From Camelus bactrianus (taxonomy: Eukaryota; Chordata; Mammalia; Artiodactyla; Camelidae), in the NCBI RefSeq assembly GCF_048773025.1, contig NC_133559.1, forward strand, positions 9,764,501-9,828,500: a stretch of DNA of 64,000 bases. The letters are read 5' to 3'. Both the position numbers and the translations under genes were made by a program. The notes under the pieces were generated by a model. It saw only the letters and a list, made by a program, of their open reading frames with translations, was not told the DNA's origin and did not search any database. The first letter of the stretch is position 1; every line of letters starts with the position of its first letter. This document shows positions 37,301-44,787 of the stretch, piece after piece.

Positions 37301-40300
37301 TTTTGAGAAGCACAGGAGAGTCCCCTGGGGCCCCAGGACGGATGCTGCATTTCTCCCTCCTCTGGGATGTTCTGGTTTGAACCGGGTGCCCTGAGGGCTG
37401 GTGGAAGAGGCATCAGCTGTGAGCTGGGCAGTTCCTGGGTTTAAACCAGCAGGTGACTTTGGGCAGGGCTTTAATCCCCCTGAGCCTCAGTTTCTAATTC
37501 TGAATATGTGCAGAAAATAAAATGCAGGTCTACAGTCCCTTATTGGAAATTCCAAACCCAAAGTGATTTGGTGGCAAAACCTGAACTTGGGCTTTTCAGA
37601 ATCTTTTATTTAACCCACTTAGTCTGAATAGCCATACATTTCACTGCAGATGTATTGATGCGTGTGACTACGGGATGCTGCCCAGACTCTGCTGGGGGTC
37701 TGGCAGAGTAAACGGTCTATGCACACCATTACCTTTCTTTATTTTTTTGTTAATGGAGGCACTGAAGATTGAACCCAGGACCTCGTGCATGCTAAGCACA
37801 TGCTCTACCACTGAGCTGTACCCTCCCCCCAAGCCATTTCCTTTCTAACATTTGAAAAATTACAAATTCTGAAGCACATCTAGTTGCAAGGGTTTCAGAT
37901 AAGGGATTGTGGACCTGTACCTGCTTCTCAGGGTTGTGAGCATTAAGTGAGATATAGTGGAAGAGCATATAGCATGGAGTATGCTACTTGGTAAGTGCTC
38001 AATAAATTCCCACTGCCGGGCGGTGGGTGGGGGGAGGGTGGGCAGCCATTGGAGAGATGCCCCACCCCCAGCCCTTTTAGTGAGCCTAGCAAGCCCACAC
38101 TGACGCCTAGTGGCCACAGTTGGTCATTACATCCACTGGCTAATTTGTCTTCTGTATCATCCTTGGTCATCACCCTAGCCTAGAGGCTCCTGGAATAAAG
38201 GTGAAGAAGATGGCTTATTAATTGGAACAGGTACACTGCAAACTTAAATTCCCAGGTCCTCACGCAGGGGTGAGGTCTCAGTGTATGTGCTAGGGAGAGA
38301 AAAAGAAACCCGAGGGACAGAAGAGACCCTGACTTCCTGTCCTCCACTTTGCAGACCCTCCTACGGTGACCCTGTCCATTGAGCCACAGACAGTGCAGGA
38401 GGGCGAGCGTGTCGTCTTCACATGCCAGGCCACAGCCAACCCCGAAATCCTGGGCTACAGGTGGGAGAGGGGGACCAGGAGTGGGGGCTGCTGGGCAGGG
38501 CAGGCCACTAGATGTGGGGAGGCACCCCCCAAGGCCTGACCCTGCTTGGGGTTGCCTCCTCCCCCAGGTGGGCCAAGGGCGGCTTCTTGATTGAGGATGC
38601 CCACGAGAGTCGCTATGAGACCAACGTTGATTACTCCTTCTTCACGGAGCCTGTGTCCTGTGAGGTCCACAACAAAGTGGGGAGCACCAACGTTAGCACG
38701 CTGGTCAATGTCCACTGTGAGTAGCTGCAGGAGGAGAAATTGAGATGGGGACGGGGGTGTTTAAAGGGCCCCGGGAGTGGGGGAGGCCCTGTGAGGCTGA
38801 GGAGACGGGGGAGTGGATGTGGGGAGGTGACAGGCCAGAGAAGGAGGAGGAGAAAGATTGGCATTGAGGCCCAATGAGACTGAGACCCTAAAGAGCTGTT
38901 TCATTCTACCTCAGTTGCCCCCCGGATTGTGGTTGACCCCAAACCCACAACCACAGACATTGGCTCTGATGTGACCCTCACCTGTGTCTGGGTTGGGAAT
39001 CCCCCCCTCACCCTCACCTGGACGAAAAAGGACTCAAACATGGTAAGATGCTTGCTGCCTCTCCTGATCGCTGGGAGGAGGGAGCCCAGCCTCAGGCGGG
39101 GGTGGGGAGGGGGCAAAGGCGAGCAGCATTATTGTGCAAGTTCAACCTGGGACATTTCCAGGATCTTGGGGTTTGGAGGAGGACAGTGCTTGCAGTCAGC
39201 CCCACCCTCCTCGCAGACAGCTGGCCAGTTCAGTGGCAGTGGGAGGGACACGGTGACCTGTGGGTGGGAGGACGAGAGGGGGCCTGAGTGGAGCTATGGC
39301 AGTAGCAAGAGATCTGGTAAATGAATGTTGCACACAAGGCTGGGGAAGCTGGGATGATTCAGTAGAGAGGAGAAGGCTGAATTCTGCAGCTCTATAGTGA
39401 CCTACATTGGACAGTTTGGGCTAAAAATTGCAGAAAGAGGGATTTCCGAGCCAAACTTCCTACCTCATTTGGCCAGAAAAGCACTTGAACAGATCACCAG
39501 AAAAGGCTGCATCCTCTGTGCAACGATCACAGCCTCACCTGCCCTCTTGAGCCTCCCCTATCTCTGCCCACTCGTACAGAGATGATGTGTTTGAATGCGA
39601 AGCAGTTCAGTCAGGGGACGGACCAGATAGACTCGGGACCCCATTTCCCTTCTGGGCATTCACTTGTGGCCCTTCCTGCTTTCTTTCCAATGCCTCCAAT
39701 GCGGGGGCCCACCCGGACCTAGGGGCCCAGGCCTCCTGGCTCCCCACCCGAGGCTGCTCTCTCTGCCCAGGTCCTGAGTAACAGCAACCAGCTGCTGCTG
39801 AAGTCGGTGACCCAGGCAGATGCCGGCACCTACACCTGCCGGGCCATCGTGCCTCGGATCGGAGTGGCTGAGCGGGAGGTGCCACTTTATGTGAACGGTG
39901 AGTGGCCCGAGGGGGGCAGGGGTCTGGGGGTGGGGTGGGGTAGGCGCTGCAGGTTCCAGCTGGCCCTGACGACATCCCCTTGCTTGCAGGGCCCCCCATT
40001 ATCTCCAGCGAGGCCGTGCAGTACGCCGTCAGGGGTGACGGCGGCAAAGTGGAGTGTTTCATCGGGAGCACGCCCCCCCCAGACCGCATTGTGAGTCCGG
40101 GGACTGGCCGGGGGCCAGCAGCCTGCTTCTCTGCTCAGCTCAGCCTCTCCCCCCCATTCCCCACTTTCTCTGCCTTTGCTCCTCCCGTTTCCCCTGGCCT
40201 TTCCTGTGCTTCTCATCTGCTGACTTGCTGTCCCTCTGGCCCTCTCCCTGCTCAAATGCTACCTCCTCTCTTACTTGCATGAACTTGAGCCAAGTACGCA

Positions 40301-43300
40301 GTGTTTGGAACCTCAGTTTCCTCATCCACAGAATGGGGGCAGTGATCCCTGTGGAACAGGGCCACTGTGAGAAGTGATAGTGACCACAGGTGTGAAAGGT
40401 CTGGCGGAGCCCTGGCTGGGTGCGTTGGTGGTTCCCCTGGGCCTTCACGCTTACTCTTTCTTCTCGCTCGTCTCCTCCCCTTTCCTCAGCTTCCCCGTCT
40501 CTTCCTTGCCCCCTCTTCTGCACGCTGCCCTCTGCCCCTCCACCCTGGTGCCTCGGATCTGTCCCACCCGTCGTCCACTCTCTCCCTTCTGCCTTCCTCC
40601 TCCCACCAGCTCCTGCACCACTCCCCCCTCCCCCGTCCCCCACACCATGAGCCATTAATTCCTTCCGTGACCATTAACCGGCAAACCCCTCATCACATTT
40701 AATGACCATTTGGCTAACTCCAGGGCTGCCCAGGGACACTTCATTACCACGGCCGCCTGGGCAGCAGGCGGCTTGGCTCCCCGGGGGCTCTCCTTGCAGA
40801 GCTGGGAGGCCTGATCCCTGGAAAGGAGCCAGTTCTCAGCGACTCCCCCTCCCTCAGTCTCCACTCTGAGGGAGGGGACACCAAGGGGGCGATGCCCCAG
40901 CGTGGGGGTAGAGGATGGAGGAGCCTGGGAGAGACCCCTCTCCTGTGATAACTCCCACTCCTTATCAGGGTCTGTGGGTGGGTGGCCAGAGCTAGCGGGC
41001 GTGTTCTGGCAGGGCCGGCTGCGGGGTGGTTCAAAGTAAGGTGAAACAGTTGAGTTATGTTTGGTTAGACTCTCAGACTGTCGGCGCTGGAGGGAAGCCG
41101 TCTGCCTCCAGCCTCGTCCTCTCCTTCCACAGATGAGGAAGCTGGGGCCCAGGGAGGGGAGGGGAGGCCGTACGGCTCAGGGGGAGAACCAGGCTTAGAT
41201 CCTGGCTCTCTATCCAGGACCTGTTTTGCCACATTAGGGGTTCCCACATGTTGGTTCCTTGGATCAGCTGGCATTGTGACAGGAAAAGAGATTCCTGGGC
41301 CAGCCCCCTGGAGGGTCATATTTAGGAGATAAGCCCCCCCCCCCCGCCAGAATCTGCATGTTTAAGTGTCCCTGGGTGTATCTGGCACACGTCTCAGGCA
41401 TGTTTGGGAGCCTCTGTTTCTAGACTGGAGGCTCGGTGCCAGGACTGGGGCAGCAGCTGTGACAGGGGCCTGCTGCAGGGCGAGCATGGGGCTGGGCGTC
41501 AGGGCACACGGGTGAGGATGCGAGGATGCCCCGAGGGTGGGCCAGGAGTTTCCTCCACCTGCCTTTCCTCACCCTGTCCCGCCCTCCCCACCCACCCCAG
41601 GCATGGGCATGGAAGGAGAACTTCCTGGAGGTGGGGACCCTGGAACGCTACACGGTGGAGAGGACCAACTCGGGCAGCGGGGTCCTGTCCACGCTCACCA
41701 TCAACAACGTCATGGAGGCCGACTTCCAGACCCACTACAACTGCACTGCCTGGAACAGCTTCGGGCCGGGCACGGCCATCATTCAGCTGGAAGAGCGAGG
41801 TGACGGCAGCGCTGGCTGTGCAGCCAGGGCGTGGGGCAGGCTGGGCACCCCGCTCCCTCTTCTCTCCGGGAGCACAGCTCAGAGACAACACTCTCTTGAT
41901 CCTGCCCTCCAGGGCCTAGCTTTGGTGCTCAGCTGGGGAAACCCACTTGCTTTTTTAAACATTTGTGGAGAATCTGCTATGTGCCAGGCCCTGCGCTGGG
42001 GGCTGCTGGAGCAGATGTGACTGTCCCCGCCCTCCAGGAACTTTCAGTTTAGTGAAGGACTTACAGAGCAGTAGCAAATGACTTCAGATGGAGAAAAACC
42101 AAATGATCTGTGAAACAGCAACTCTGCCTACCTCACTGGATTCGTGTGAGGATTAAATGAGAGAATATCCTTAGAGTATCTGGCATATAATAGGCGCCCA
42201 GTAAGTTTTGCTTCCCCAGCCTCTTCACTAATCCTTCATCTGATAAGAGACATATTCCCTTGCTTAAGGCACTTCTAGCCTGAAGAAAGAGGCGTGCCTT
42301 TGACTTTTTCTGGAAGCTCCCAAGAAAGAGCCTTTAAAAAAAAAAAAGAACTAGCCGTTTGACATGGGAGAAGGAGGAAAATAACTGGGGACCCCGTCAG
42401 TTCTGTCTTAGCTGAGGGCACCAGTGAGAACAAGGAGGTGGCAGGGAAGAGCAGATGGAGTAAGGCGGGACTTTGCAGGGAAGGCTTTCTGGAGGGGAAG
42501 AGCCTGACACAGATCTGATCCGTCCAGGACAGCCAGGAAGGGAGAGAGAGCTGGCGGCAGGATTCCTGGGGAGCAGGGGGAACCAACTGAGCCCTGGGAG
42601 GGTAGGTGCAGCTACAGTGGTCACAACGTGCAGGTGGGGAAGGTGGCGAAAGAGGTCGGAACACAGGTGGCAGGTGGGAGAATTCGGAGACAGTTGACCT
42701 CTGAGGAGCCCAGCCAGGAAGGAGAGACGAGCTTCACAGGCAGGTGGGCTGCAAGGGACAGACGGACCACCGAGGCCAGGGTCAAGCTGATCCCGACTGT
42801 GATCAAGCTGAAGCTCAGGTCTAAACCCAAACACAATGCAGATTTCCTCTCAAATACCCCCTCTACTTAAACTGAACACAACTCAGCAGAAACCCACCCT
42901 ACCCTGTGCACAATCCAGCGGTGCGTGGGGCTTGGCACTGAGCTCAGATCCCCGGTGTGACTCCATCCTTAGCCCTGCCCCTTTCTTTCCCTCATCTGCA
43001 GAAGTGTTACCCGTGGGCATCATCGCCGGGGCCACCATTGGCGCAGGCATCCTGCTCATCTTCTTCTTCATCGCCTTGGTGTTCTTCCTCTACCGGCGCC
43101 GCAAAGGCAGTGAGTGTGGGCCCTATGCGAGCTGCAGCTCTCCCGGGGGTCCCCAACCAGCAGTGCCTGGGAGGGCCGAGAGGGGTTGGCTGCCGCACTC
43201 CCCAGCCCAGGTGGGTCCGGGAGCAGCCGCTGCAAAGGCTGGGAGAAAGCGTCCAGGCTGCTCCTCCTTGTCCCAGGTCGCAAAGACGTGACCCTGAGGA

Positions 43301-44787
43301 AGCTGGACATCAAGGTGGAAACAGTGAACCGTGAGCCTCTCACCATGCACTCCGACCGGGAGGATGACACTGCCAGTGTTTCCACAGCGACCCGCGTCAT
43401 GAAAGCCATCTACTCGGTGAGGCCCTCTTCTCCTTGGCCCACACCCTTCTTCACACTCTTGGGACCAGCCCCACCTGGCATACCTTGGTCCTGCCACACA
43501 CACGTACACGTGCACACACACTACACGCTGGCGCCCGCATGCGCACACAAACACATACACGTGCACACGCTCCCCAGGCTAATTTCCCTTCAGCAGAGGA
43601 CAGGCAGGTGGGGCCTCCACGGGCTTCCGGGGCCCCATCCTCCCACCATAGAGTGTCAGAGTTGGAAACCCCTATAAGTTTTCTGGCTCAATTGCTTCAC
43701 TCCTTGGATGAGGAAACAGCCTCATAGAGGAGCAGTGACATACCCAAGCATTGCATGTTAGGGACAAAATCAGTGCTAGAACCCAGGACTCTGGCCTCTT
43801 CCTGCCACATCCCAGAGCCTCTGCGCTGCTGGGATAGGACACAGAATTCAAGTCTGCCTGTGACCCCAGATCCTTCCCCCTAGCAGGTGGCCTGTGGGCG
43901 TGGGGATGGGGTGGGCAGCAGGGGACAAGAACAGGGCGTCCATCTCCTGACGCCCAACTCCTGCTGCTCTGCAGTCCTTCAAGGATGATGTGGACCTGAA
44001 GCAGGACCTGCGCTGTGACACCATCGACACCCGGGAGGAGTATGAGATGAAGGTGGGAAAGGGGGAGGGGCCGGCGCACGAGTGCCGGGGGTGGGGTGGG
44101 GGGACTCTGTGGGCCTGCGCAGGGGGTGGGATGAGGGCGGGTTTGGGGAGGAGCGGTCAGGAGGCTTACTGAGGGAAGAGAGCTGGAGAGCTATTGGCTG
44201 AGAACGCAGGGCAGAGCCAGAGAACGAGGCCCAGAGCGCGTGACCAGACCTGACACCCCTCCCCCAAGAGGGACCTTCCTCCTCCATGCTCTTCTCTCGT
44301 TGCCCCCCAGGACCCCACCAATGGCTACTACAACGTGCGTGCCCACGAGGACCGCCCGTCTTCCAGGGCAGTGCTCTATGCGGACTATCGGGCCCCGGGC
44401 CCCGCGCGCTTCGACGGCCGCCCGTCTTCCCGCCTCTCCCACTCCAGCGGCTACGCCCAGCTCAACACCTACAGCCGGGCGCCGGCCTCCGACTACGGCC
44501 CTGAGCCCACAGCCCCTGGGCCCGCTGCCCCCGCTGGCACCGACACGACTAGCCAGCTGTCCTACGAAAACTATGAGAAGTTCAATTCCCATCCCTTCCC
44601 CGGGGCAGCAGGGTACCCCACCTACCGGCTGGGCTACCCCCAGGCCCCGCCCTCCGGCCTGGAGCGGACCCCGTACGAGGCGTATGACCCCATTGGCAAG
44701 TACGCCACAGCCACGCGGTTCTCCTACACCTCCCAGCACTCGGACTACGGCCAGAGGTTCCAGCAGCGCATGCAGACTCACGTGTAG
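28185..44787 (+). CDS. KIRREL1: KIRREL1 (NEPH1), spliced coding region, exons 2-15
   Basis: Join of 28185-28334, 30080-30229, 35091-35248, 37110-37260, 38355-38460, 38568-38716, 38915-39042, 39771-39897, 39990-40090, 41601-41799, 43002-43109, 43277-43416, 43975-44052 and 44311-44787. The 2222 bases give residues 19-757 in human numbering, missing only the exon 1 signal peptide. The product is a type I membrane adhesion protein. It forms homophilic and nephrin contacts at the podocyte slit diaphragm, and its tail binds podocin, ZO-1 and Grb2, as known for the family. Five Ig domains have cysteine pairs C42-C100, C143-C200, C244-C287, C329-C371 and C413-C472. N-glycosylation sequons lie at N46, N140, N297 and N471. 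One membrane helix and a roughly 235-residue tail ending THV follow. All introns are GT-AG and no frame break is seen. The near-identity to the human protein as I remember it excludes KIRREL2 and KIRREL3. Confidence 0.97.
28335..30079 (+). other. KIRREL1: KIRREL1 intron 2
   Basis: GTGAGT donor and CAG acceptor. It contains a sense MIR-like SINE at about 28955-29150 ('gggcgaccttagaaaagcc', 'ctcacctctctgggcctta'), a purine-rich run around 29290-29520 with the tandem agagaggggcac units near 29450, and otherwise unique intronic sequence. No gene is seen. Confidence 0.9.
28955..29150 (+). repeat. MIR SINE, sense
   Basis: Sense MIR order: 'ctggtcctgcctctgccac', 'gggcgaccttagaaaagcc', 'ctctgggccttaatttactc' and 'gtttgatccaaatgagag'. 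Confidence 0.7.
30080..30229 (+). CDS. KIRREL1: KIRREL1 exon 3 (Ig1, second half)
   Basis: Encodes W69-L117 with split A68 and I118. It completes Ig1 with the DDASYECQA motif (C100), the standard D-x-A-x-Y-x-C signature of the F strand. The donor is GTAATG, the least canonical of the series together with exon 11. From memory the human residues 86 and 91 differ (H and A here), which needs an alignment to confirm. Confidence 0.97.
32690..33070. repeat. MIR SINEs, sense then antisense
   Basis: The sense copy shows 'cctggttcacttcccagcac', 'tgacctccctgggcatcgg' and 'gccttatctgtcaatggggg'. The antisense copy follows at about 32970 with 'aattttacaaacaaggaaac' and 'tgaggccgcag'. The opposite orientations mark two insertions. 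Confidence 0.6.
34325..34480 (-). repeat. LINE-2 3' end, antisense
   Basis: 'tagcaggggcctactttggc', 'cattctaggcactggagac', 'agacagggtccctgcttttc' follow the reversed L2 tail pattern. Confidence 0.55.
35091..35248 (+). CDS. KIRREL1: KIRREL1 exon 4 (Ig2, first half)
   Basis: Encodes P119-T170 after split I118. It starts [12 protein letters not shown] and carries sequon N140-L-T and Ig2 cysteine C143, followed by the IIWFRDG core tryptophan. It ends on a complete codon, and the donor is GTGAGA. Confidence 0.97.
35465..35695 (-). repeat. MIR SINE, antisense, well preserved
   Basis: Starts 'aataatagtgacaagaacta', then 'taagcacctactctgtacca', 'ggcactgtgcatgctaagc', 'ttaatccttatgggagc', 'ttcagagaggttgagtgact' and 'cgaggtcacacagctgacc'. 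This is nearly a complete reversed MIR. Confidence 0.85.
36785..36965 (+). repeat. Old LINE-1 3' end, sense
   Basis: 'taattagggaaaccgtgggg', 'ctatatgggaactcactata', 'caatttttctgtcaattta' and 'aaatttctcttaaaaatat' follow the recalled 3' tail of old mammalian L1 subfamilies, ending in an A-rich stretch. Confidence 0.5.
37110..37260 (+). CDS. KIRREL1: KIRREL1 exon 5 (Ig2, second half)
   Basis: Encodes E171-H220 with split H221. It completes Ig2 with [13 protein letters not shown] (C200). The donor is GTGAGC. Exons 4 and 5 together make one Ig domain, matching the two-exon-per-domain plan seen across this gene. Confidence 0.97.
37525..37917. mobile_element. Tc/mariner-type (Tigger-like) non-autonomous DNA transposon
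   Basis: The left end reads CAGGTCTACAGTCCCTTAT. The reverse complement of the right end reads CAGGTCCACAATCCCTTAT, so the 19-bp terminal inverted repeats differ at two positions. A TA follows the right end at 37918-37919, as expected for a TA target. The left flank is now TG. No transposase frame is present, so this is a MITE. The family is inferred from the CAGG termini. Confidence 0.8.
37739..37833 (-). mobile_element. Camelid tRNA-derived SINE, antisense
   Basis: The reverse complement gives the same tRNA-Ala-like head as 6099-6284, with the A box around 'gctcagtggtagagc' and the B box around 'gggttcaat'. The T-rich left edge is the reversed A tail. It is flanked by 13-bp repeats at 37726-37738 and 37834-37846 that match at 12 positions. 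It sits 522 bp before exon 6. Confidence 0.88.
38355..38460 (+). CDS. KIRREL1: KIRREL1 exon 6 (Ig3, first half)
   Basis: Encodes P222-Y255 between split H221 and R256. It contains [13 protein letters not shown] and C244 in VVFTCQA. The donor is GTGGGA. The following intron is only 107 bp. Confidence 0.97.
38568..38716 (+). CDS. KIRREL1: KIRREL1 exon 7 (Ig3, second half)
   Basis: Encodes W257-H305 with split R256 and F306. It has the Ig3 core tryptophan, C287 in EPVSCEVHN and sequon N297-V-S. The acceptor CAG is preceded by a short C-rich tract, and the donor is GTGAGT. The intron that follows (38717-38914) is 198 bp. Confidence 0.97.
38915..39042 (+). CDS. KIRREL1: KIRREL1 exon 8 (Ig4, first half)
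   Basis: Encodes A307-M348. It starts [10 protein letters not shown] and contains C329 (TLTCVWVG) and the LTWTKK core. It ends on a whole codon before donor GTAAGA. Confidence 0.97.
39043..39770 (+). other. KIRREL1: KIRREL1 intron 8
   Basis: GT donor and CAG acceptor. Sequence appears mostly unique. Near 39480-39560 there is a weakly L2-like stretch. I see no gene or well-preserved repeat. Confidence 0.85.
39771..39897 (+). CDS. KIRREL1: KIRREL1 exon 9 (Ig4, second half)
   Basis: Encodes V349-N390 with split G391. It has the [11 protein letters not shown] signature (C371) completing Ig4. The donor is GTGAGT, and the next intron is only 92 bp. Confidence 0.97.
39990..40090 (+). CDS. KIRREL1: KIRREL1 exon 10 (Ig5, first half)
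   Basis: Encodes P392-I424, containing C413 in [10 protein letters not shown] followed by a proline run. The donor GTGAGT follows the complete codon ATT. Sequence is GC-rich, and the poly-C run just before the exon end is part of the coding sequence. Confidence 0.97.
40640..40790. promoter_or_regulatory. Candidate intronic regulatory block
   Basis: Cores CATTAATT at 40653, CCATTAAC at 40671 and TTTAATG near 40698 occur in a unique, non-repeat segment between GC-rich flanks. The texture is like a conserved element, but function is inferred from composition only. Confidence 0.3.
41230..41420. repeat. MER5-type hAT MITE
   Basis: Pieces such as 'ccacatgttggttccttgga', 'aatctgcatgtttaagtgt' and 'tgtttgggagcctctg' follow the recalled MER5 pattern of an old hAT-Charlie element. 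Ends are not well preserved. Confidence 0.45.
41601..41799 (+). CDS. KIRREL1: KIRREL1 exon 11 (Ig5, second half)
   Basis: Encodes A425-R490 with split E491. It carries AWAWKEN, the Ig5 F-strand HYNCTA with C472, and sequon N471-C-T. The donor GTGACG is weaker than its neighbours. It ends the extracellular part just before the membrane-proximal EREVLP. Confidence 0.97.
41800..43001 (+). other. KIRREL1: KIRREL1 intron 11
   Basis: Contains a sense L2/MIR-like tail at about 41945-42215 ('tgccaggccctgcgctggg', 'tgaggattaaatgagaga', 'ggcatataataggcgccc') and an antisense L2-like stretch at about 42440-42560. The rest is unique. A poly-A run lies near 42338. Confidence 0.8.
43002..43109 (+). CDS. 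KIRREL1: KIRREL1 exon 12 (transmembrane helix)
   Basis: Encodes V492-G526 with split E491 and S527. The hydrophobic stretch of about 26 residues runs from [11 protein letters not shown] through a [11 protein letters not shown] core and is followed by the basic stop-transfer RRRKG. From memory human has serine where the third GAG glycine stands. One exon encodes the whole helix. Confidence 0.97.
43277..43416 (+). CDS. KIRREL1: KIRREL1 exon 13 (juxtamembrane tail)
   Basis: Encodes R528-S573, rich in charged and Ser/Thr residues ([26 protein letters not shown]). The acceptor CAG lies 167 bp after exon 12. The donor is GTGAGG. Confidence 0.97.
43417..43974 (+). other. KIRREL1: KIRREL1 intron 13
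   Basis: Begins with an alternating purine-pyrimidine CA/CG-rich stretch at about 43494-43574 and continues with an antisense MIR-like piece at about 43645-43830 ('tggatgaggaaacagcctc'). The remainder is unique up to the CAG acceptor. Confidence 0.85.
43975..44052 (+). CDS. KIRREL1: KIRREL1 exon 14
   Basis: Encodes S574-K599 in exactly 26 codons, so it is a symmetric exon that could be skipped without a frame shift. It contains an acidic run ([13 protein letters not shown]) and EEYEMK. The donor is GTGGGA. Confidence 0.97.
44311..44787 (+). CDS. KIRREL1: KIRREL1 exon 15 (signalling tail, stop)
   Basis: Encodes D600-V757 and the TAG stop at 44785-44787. NGYYNV contains Y605-x-N, the pYxN form preferred by the Grb2 SH2 domain. 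Y622 in VLYADY is the second tyrosine reported for the human protein as a Fyn target. The exon is tyrosine-rich and ends QTHV, a class I PDZ ligand known to bind ZO-1. The pentapeptide RPSSR occurs twice. Sequence is GC-rich, which creates a spurious 304-residue open frame on the minus strand. Confidence 0.97.
   Translation, partial: DPTNGYYNVRAHEDRPSSRAVLYADYRAPGPARFDGRPSSRLSHSSGYAQLNTYSRAPASDYGPEPTAPGPAAPAGTDTTSQLSYENYEKFNSHPFPGAAGYPTYRLGYPQAPPSGLERTPYEAYDPIGKYATATRFSYTSQHSDYGQRFQQRMQTHV

Larger units (their letters stand above)
37405..38010 (+). repeat. MIR SINE, sense, interrupted by a DNA transposon
   Basis: The left half has 'gtgactttgggcagggcttt' and 'ccctgagcctcagtttctaa'. The right half resumes at 37918 with 'tacctgcttctcagggttgt', 'gagcattaagtgagata' and 'gtaagtgctcaataaattcc'. 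The two halves are consecutive parts of MIR, so the intervening 393 bp is an insertion. Confidence 0.8.
37261..38354 (+). other. KIRREL1: KIRREL1 intron 5 with three-level transposon nest
   Basis: Starts GTGAGC and ends CAG. Most of it is a sense MIR (about 37405-37524 and 37918-38010) split by a Tc/mariner-like MITE (37525-37917), itself split by an antisense camelid SINE (37739-37833). The rest is unique. A partial CTCF-like core lies near 38107. Confidence 0.85.
40091..41600 (+). other. KIRREL1: KIRREL1 intron 10
   Basis: Contains a pyrimidine-rich half (40440-40640), a TAAT-rich unique block at about 40640-40790 and a MER5-type hAT MITE at about 41230-41420 with a poly-C run at 41334. 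No gene is seen. Confidence 0.85.

Noticed and set aside
38107-38120. CTCF site in intron 5
   Set aside because: The reverse complement starts CCACTAGG, but the GGCRS half of the core is not matched, so it was kept only as a note.
28185-44787. Assignment to KIRREL2 or KIRREL3
   Set aside because: The translated exons match KIRREL1 as I recall it nearly residue for residue, including the length of 757 and the QTHV terminus, which the paralogues do not share in this form.
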